Assembly: GCA_015679605.1 (NCBI GenBank)
Contig: JAAAVE010000309.1
Span: 7,912-18,861 of the forward strand
Direction of reading: 5' to 3'
DNA length: 10,950 nucleotides
From: Podila epigama
Taxonomy: Eukaryota; Mortierellomycota; Mortierellomycetes; Mortierellales; Mortierellaceae
In this document: positions 9,201-10,950 of the stretch, one piece after another
Layout: every line of letters starts with the position of its first letter
Numbering within the stretch: position 1 is the first letter of the stretch
The notes under the pieces: model-generated
The model's database searches: none
Told to the model about the DNA's origin: nothing
Seen by the model: only the letters and a program-made list of their open reading frames with translations
Position numbers and translations under genes: made by a program

Positions 9201-10923
9201 TATCTTCAATCGATTCAATCGGATCCACCGACAGAGGAAGACTTGAAAAAGAGCCAAAAACTTCACGCATTCAAACTCTTATCCGAAGGCCTTGCGCGGA
9301 TACGACATGTCGATAAACGGCACTGGCATCATCGACCGGTCTTCAGAGTAATAGAGCGAATACTTTTTTTTTTGGGCACTGGGATGTCTCCTATTTGCAG
9401 CTTGGTTCCGTGTGTCAGCAAATAAGTATGATTGATTGGAAACTCATACCTCTTCTTCTTTTTTCTTCATCTTCCTGCCTCTCGTACGACAATAGCAAGC
9501 GTGGATTTTGTACCATATTTATCATGACGTCGAACGGGCCAAGACCGAAATGCTCAGTCTTTTTCAGGTCAAGAGTAATCTCAAGACGTTGGTGAGTTCG
9601 GTGTGGAAGCCAGAGTTTGAGAGGTGTGGTAAACACTTTGTGTATGTAGGCGAGTACACAAAGCTACTGATCGTTCTCGCCAAGGAGACCAAAGATGTCG
9701 AGACCTTGAATACGTTGGCCAGGAAGATCAGAAAGGCAACTGGACTCTTGTTGGATGTGAAGGATGTATGGGGACTACTCTATGATTCCTACCTTGAAGT
9801 ACTAGCAGATCTCGTCGGACCCGATCCGGTGTTGGCGGTAGCTGAGGTGATCCCACGGACCGAGTTCAAGGAAAAGGCAGCCATATATGAGGCCCGAATG
9901 TTTGAGCTGGATCCCAGACCTCCAGGATTGCTTGTACTTCAACGACTCTGTGAGCTGAAAAAGTTGAACGAGAAAATGGTGCCTGAAGGTCAGATTGGAC
10001 ATCTTTTGGCGGTTTGTTATTCCAAGCTCTTTCTTGAAGCTGGCGGTACGGAGTTGTATCCCAAGGAACTCGTACGTCAAATCAATGGAGAAATTTCTTC
10101 CGAGGGCTCGAATACTGCCTCTTCTGCAGTTTTGGAGACGGATACACCAACAGCCTCGGAGGAGCCTTTAAAAGTAGGAGCAGCAGTTGAAGGCGAACAA
10201 TCAACCAATGCTGAAGTTGAAGATCAGGATGCTGCCCAGGGTGATGCCCAGGTGAAAGAGGCTCAAATCTCTAATGGGTCCGCTGTGAAAACAGGGGGAG
10301 ATAAGCAAGAACAGGTCGAGACACGAGACCCAGGATCGATTAACGACAAGGACACTCAAGAAACGAGTCCAGCGAATGAATCTACGCCTCGGACAGGTGA
10401 TAACGAAGCAGATTCCATTTCTGGTCAAACTGCGGCAGAGACCCAAGATACCAGTGGGATGGATGTTGATCCGAACATGGAGGACTGGAAGAGCCGGAAA
10501 AAGATCAGCGAGAGTGAACTGGCATCGAGAGCAACTGTTATGTGCAAGGCTCCACCACCGTCATTGAGGGCACCGCAGACGATTCAGAACCGCCTGGCAG
10601 GCCCGGGCACTTTGGTGTCTGAGGATGTTGCTTCTCCAGCAGTGACAGCTGGAGAGTCGACAGATGTTGTCATGACTGCAGCTGAGAGTGGCGAGCAAGA
10701 TACAAAAGCTGAAGCTGAAGGTGAAGGCAAGGATGGAAATGTAGCAACTAATGATGCGGAAGCAATCAAGGCCCAAGGAGATATGGGGGATGAGGAGAAT
10801 AATGACAAGGAGGGGACGGGAGCAGACGAGAAGGATCGTGTCAAGGAGGACCACGTCAAAGAAGATGTCGATTTGACTATGGAGGATAGGGATGGTCGTG
10901 ATAGCTCACCAGTCGTTCAATGA
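3184..10923 (+). CDS. HIR3: Histone transcription regulator 3 (Hir3/CABIN1 homologue), complete
   Basis: This gene encodes the large scaffold subunit of the nuclear HIR complex (Hir1, Hir2, Hir3, Hpc2; HIRA-UBN1-CABIN1 in animals), which with Asf1 deposits H3-H4 outside replication and represses histone genes (family knowledge). Fifteen exons join to 6150 bases, 2049 residues plus TGA, between the sizes of yeast Hir3 (about 1650) and human CABIN1 (about 2200). The N-terminus MIRFTVLNEEE resembles the MIR..ALN start of CABIN1. TPR-like helices lie at about 100-215, 1206-1274 and 1407-1462. A block at 1565-1635 (HWHHRPVFRQAW, KTLVSSVWKPEFER, GKHFVYV) is the most conserved part of fungal Hir3. 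Acidic low-complexity segments lie at about 302-370 and 1312-1342, and a disordered tail begins near 1770. The gene is divergent from YME2. No break is seen. Family identity is firm. Confidence 0.93.
3246..3263 (+). repeat. T18 tract in HIR3 intron 1
   Basis: Eighteen consecutive T lie directly before ACTAATG and 19 bases before the acceptor AG at 3281-3282, so they overlap the branch-site region. Related T runs occur at 3616-3626 (intron 3) and 6588-6601 (intron 10, T14, starting 4 bases after the donor GT). Confidence 0.85.
3469..4420 (+). other. HIR3: HIR3 N-terminal TPR-like region (exons 3-6)
   Basis: Residues 25-66 (AEKSLSVCQSAIRLLHKGKA and following) and residues 75-215 form paired amphipathic helices. 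The clearest repeat is LHYYLKAATFDNTDSSIWYK followed by IGTLAAKEKRWKLARYALEC, matching the CABIN1 pattern of YLEA...D..D...WYKIG..A......ARHAFE. The next pair contains WSCLEALCEVLFEIGDYTAC and a helix ending KALRISP. In CABIN1/Hir3 this region belongs to the scaffold that contacts other HIR subunits; that role here is inferred. Confidence 0.85.
3647..3660 (+). repeat. (CT)7 microsatellite in HIR3 intron 3
   Basis: Seven CT units sit in the 158-base third intron, between a T-run and TGCGCGCTCG. It is an ordinary intronic simple repeat with no coding effect. Confidence 0.8.
4687..5100 (+). other. HIR3: HIR3 acidic Thr/Asn-rich linker and basic NLS-like cluster
   Basis: From about residue 302 to 370 the protein is low complexity, rich in Glu, Asp, Thr, Asn and Ser. 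It is followed by a basic cluster MKRKRREIEERSGLR and, after intron 6, TSKRVRD and TKKKRQEEE. The equivalent place in CABIN1 and fungal Hir3 also has a basic KRR-type cluster, so a nuclear-localisation role is likely. Intron 6 (4939-5038) splits an Arg codon inside the cluster. Confidence 0.75.
5101..7690 (+). other. HIR3: HIR3 middle helical region (exons 7-12)
   Basis: Residues about 405-1063 are mostly helical with scattered conserved pieces. These are LIEEFVNETNEANSGVVEYM (C-terminal to the linker), WLFQAGLLWSSLEEQSHGWTW, a helix pair AERLYCEKEYKDVMDRLEPI that resembles CABIN1 RLYEAGDYKAVVHLLRP, and CYYCFYGISLS at the end of exon 12, matching the QCFYCLY motif of CABIN1. The segment around residues 945-1000 is acidic or polar and probably a loop. 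No catalytic motif is expected or seen. Confidence 0.75.
8110..8890 (+). other. HIR3: HIR3 C-terminal TPR-like repeats with acidic insert (exon 13)
   Basis: Residues about 1206-1274 (AINQFRIDIHVNPDCWDSWY, then ALAICYAYLAD, ending CFSQAVRLAP) and 1407-1462 (FAAFCFARSLKLNRQNWRTF, then MLGKCIEKLDG, ending LYQTAADLAP) have TPR spacing. Between them is an acidic-to-basic insert at about 1312-1342 built from Asp/Glu/Gly/Lys (coding bases 8453-8522, GA-rich on the plus strand). The matching CABIN1 region reads AIKFYMHDICICPNRFDSW, so the alignment is convincing. Confidence 0.85.
9318..9780 (+). other. HIR3: HIR3 most conserved block across exons 14-15
   Basis: Residues about 1565-1635 hold HWHHRPVFRQAWILYHIYHD, then AKTEMLSLFQVKSNLKTLVS, VWKPEFERCGKHFVYVGEYT and KLLIVLA. 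From memory of the family, fungal Hir3 proteins share a very similar WHHR..YR.AWI..., FQLK.N.KTLV..WKPE.ERPGKHFVYV string, which makes this the strongest evidence for the gene identity. The block also confirms the intron 14 join (9347/9496). Confidence 0.9.
10081..10920 (+). other. HIR3: HIR3 C-terminal acidic disordered tail
   Basis: Residues about 1770-2049 are rich in Glu, Asp, Ala, Thr, Ser and Gln with little hydrophobic content, so they are probably disordered. One ordered-looking island stands out at residues about 1896-1935: MDVDPNMEDWKSRKKISESE, then LASRATVMCKAPPPSLRAP, resembling a short Hir3 C-terminal motif and a possible partner-binding helix. The chain ends DSSPVVQ and TGA. No intron is needed within this exon. 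Confidence 0.8.
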
Positions 10924-10950
10924 TACACGGTCATGAAGTGAACATGAGCG
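10924..10950 (+). other. Start of HIR3 3' untranslated region
   Basis: Twenty-seven bases follow the TGA at 10921-10923. No polyadenylation signal or further gene can be seen in so short a stretch. Confidence 0.6.

Larger units (their letters stand above)
3184..10923 (+). other. HIR3: Exon-intron model of HIR3 (15 exons, 14 introns)
   Basis: Exons: 3184-3186, 3283-3351, 3469-3594, 3753-3878, 3986-4207, 4328-4938, 5039-5314, 5413-5755, 5834-6189, 6322-6583, 6675-7362, 7469-7575, 7691-8980, 9105-9347, 9496-10923. All introns are GT-AG and 78-158 bases long. Phases in order are 0,0,0,0,0,2,2,0,2,0,1,0,0,0, and each join keeps one open frame. Joins that rebuild conserved sequence support the model: RSGLR/TSKRVRD (intron 6), PN-C-KYDTVVEE (intron 9), ISLS/VDGQYP (intron 12) and HHRPVFR/QAWILYH (intron 14). 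The least certain boundaries are introns 7 (donor GTAGGT), 10, 11 and 14 (donor GTAATA). Confidence 0.85.

Noticed and set aside
10561-10859. Antisense open frames opposite the HIR3 tail
   Set aside because: Ser/Leu-rich shadow translations of the Glu/Ala/Asp-coding repeat-like tail; no homology and no independent signals.
3184-10923. HIR3 as several separate small genes
   Set aside because: The separate open frames join through 14 phase-consistent introns into one protein colinear with CABIN1/Hir3.
1-10950. CRISPR arrays, tRNA or rRNA genes, transposons, bacterial operons
   Set aside because: No spaced direct repeats, cloverleaf-like sequence, terminal inverted repeats or transposase-like coding was seen. 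The gene structure is eukaryotic throughout.

Overview
The window is eukaryotic nuclear DNA, almost certainly fungal. It holds two intron-rich protein-coding genes arranged head to head. Introns are about 80-160 bases, GT-AG, with T-rich tracts and TACTAAT/CTAAC-like branch sites in some. The high intron number (at least 5 and 14) together with CABIN1-like features of one protein point to an early-diverging fungus; a Mortierella-type Mucoromycota is my best guess, but that is inference only.

Left part (1-2406, minus strand): the 5' three quarters of a YME2 homologue, a mitochondrial inner-membrane protein of the RNA12 family. I rebuilt five exons giving 622 codons with consistent phases: mitochondrial presequence, RRM-like domain, one membrane segment, then a P-loop NTPase domain with Walker A and Walker B. 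The last visible exon ends at a donor at 38/37, and the C-terminus lies beyond the left edge.

Middle (2407-3183): a 777-base intergenic region that must carry the promoters and 5' leaders of both genes. It contains a degenerate CTGTC/TGCGACT repeat tract and a pyrimidine-rich stretch just before the right-hand start codon. No convincing gene lies in it.

Right part (3184-10923, plus strand): a complete HIR3/CABIN1 homologue, the large TPR-type scaffold subunit of the HIR histone H3-H4 chaperone complex. Fifteen exons join into 6150 coding bases (2049 residues plus stop) with every splice phase matching. The first exon is the bare ATG. The protein has N-terminal TPR-like helices, an acidic/basic linker with a nuclear-localisation-like cluster, a long helical middle, C-terminal TPR-like repeats, a highly conserved fungal Hir3 block and a long acidic disordered tail.

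The two products act in different compartments (mitochondrial nucleoid maintenance and chromatin assembly), so the shared promoter region need not mean a shared pathway. I see no mobile element, RNA gene, CRISPR array or previously undescribed system. The points of interest are gene structure: the one-codon first exon, skippable in-frame exons, two unusual donors and the repeat tract between the genes.
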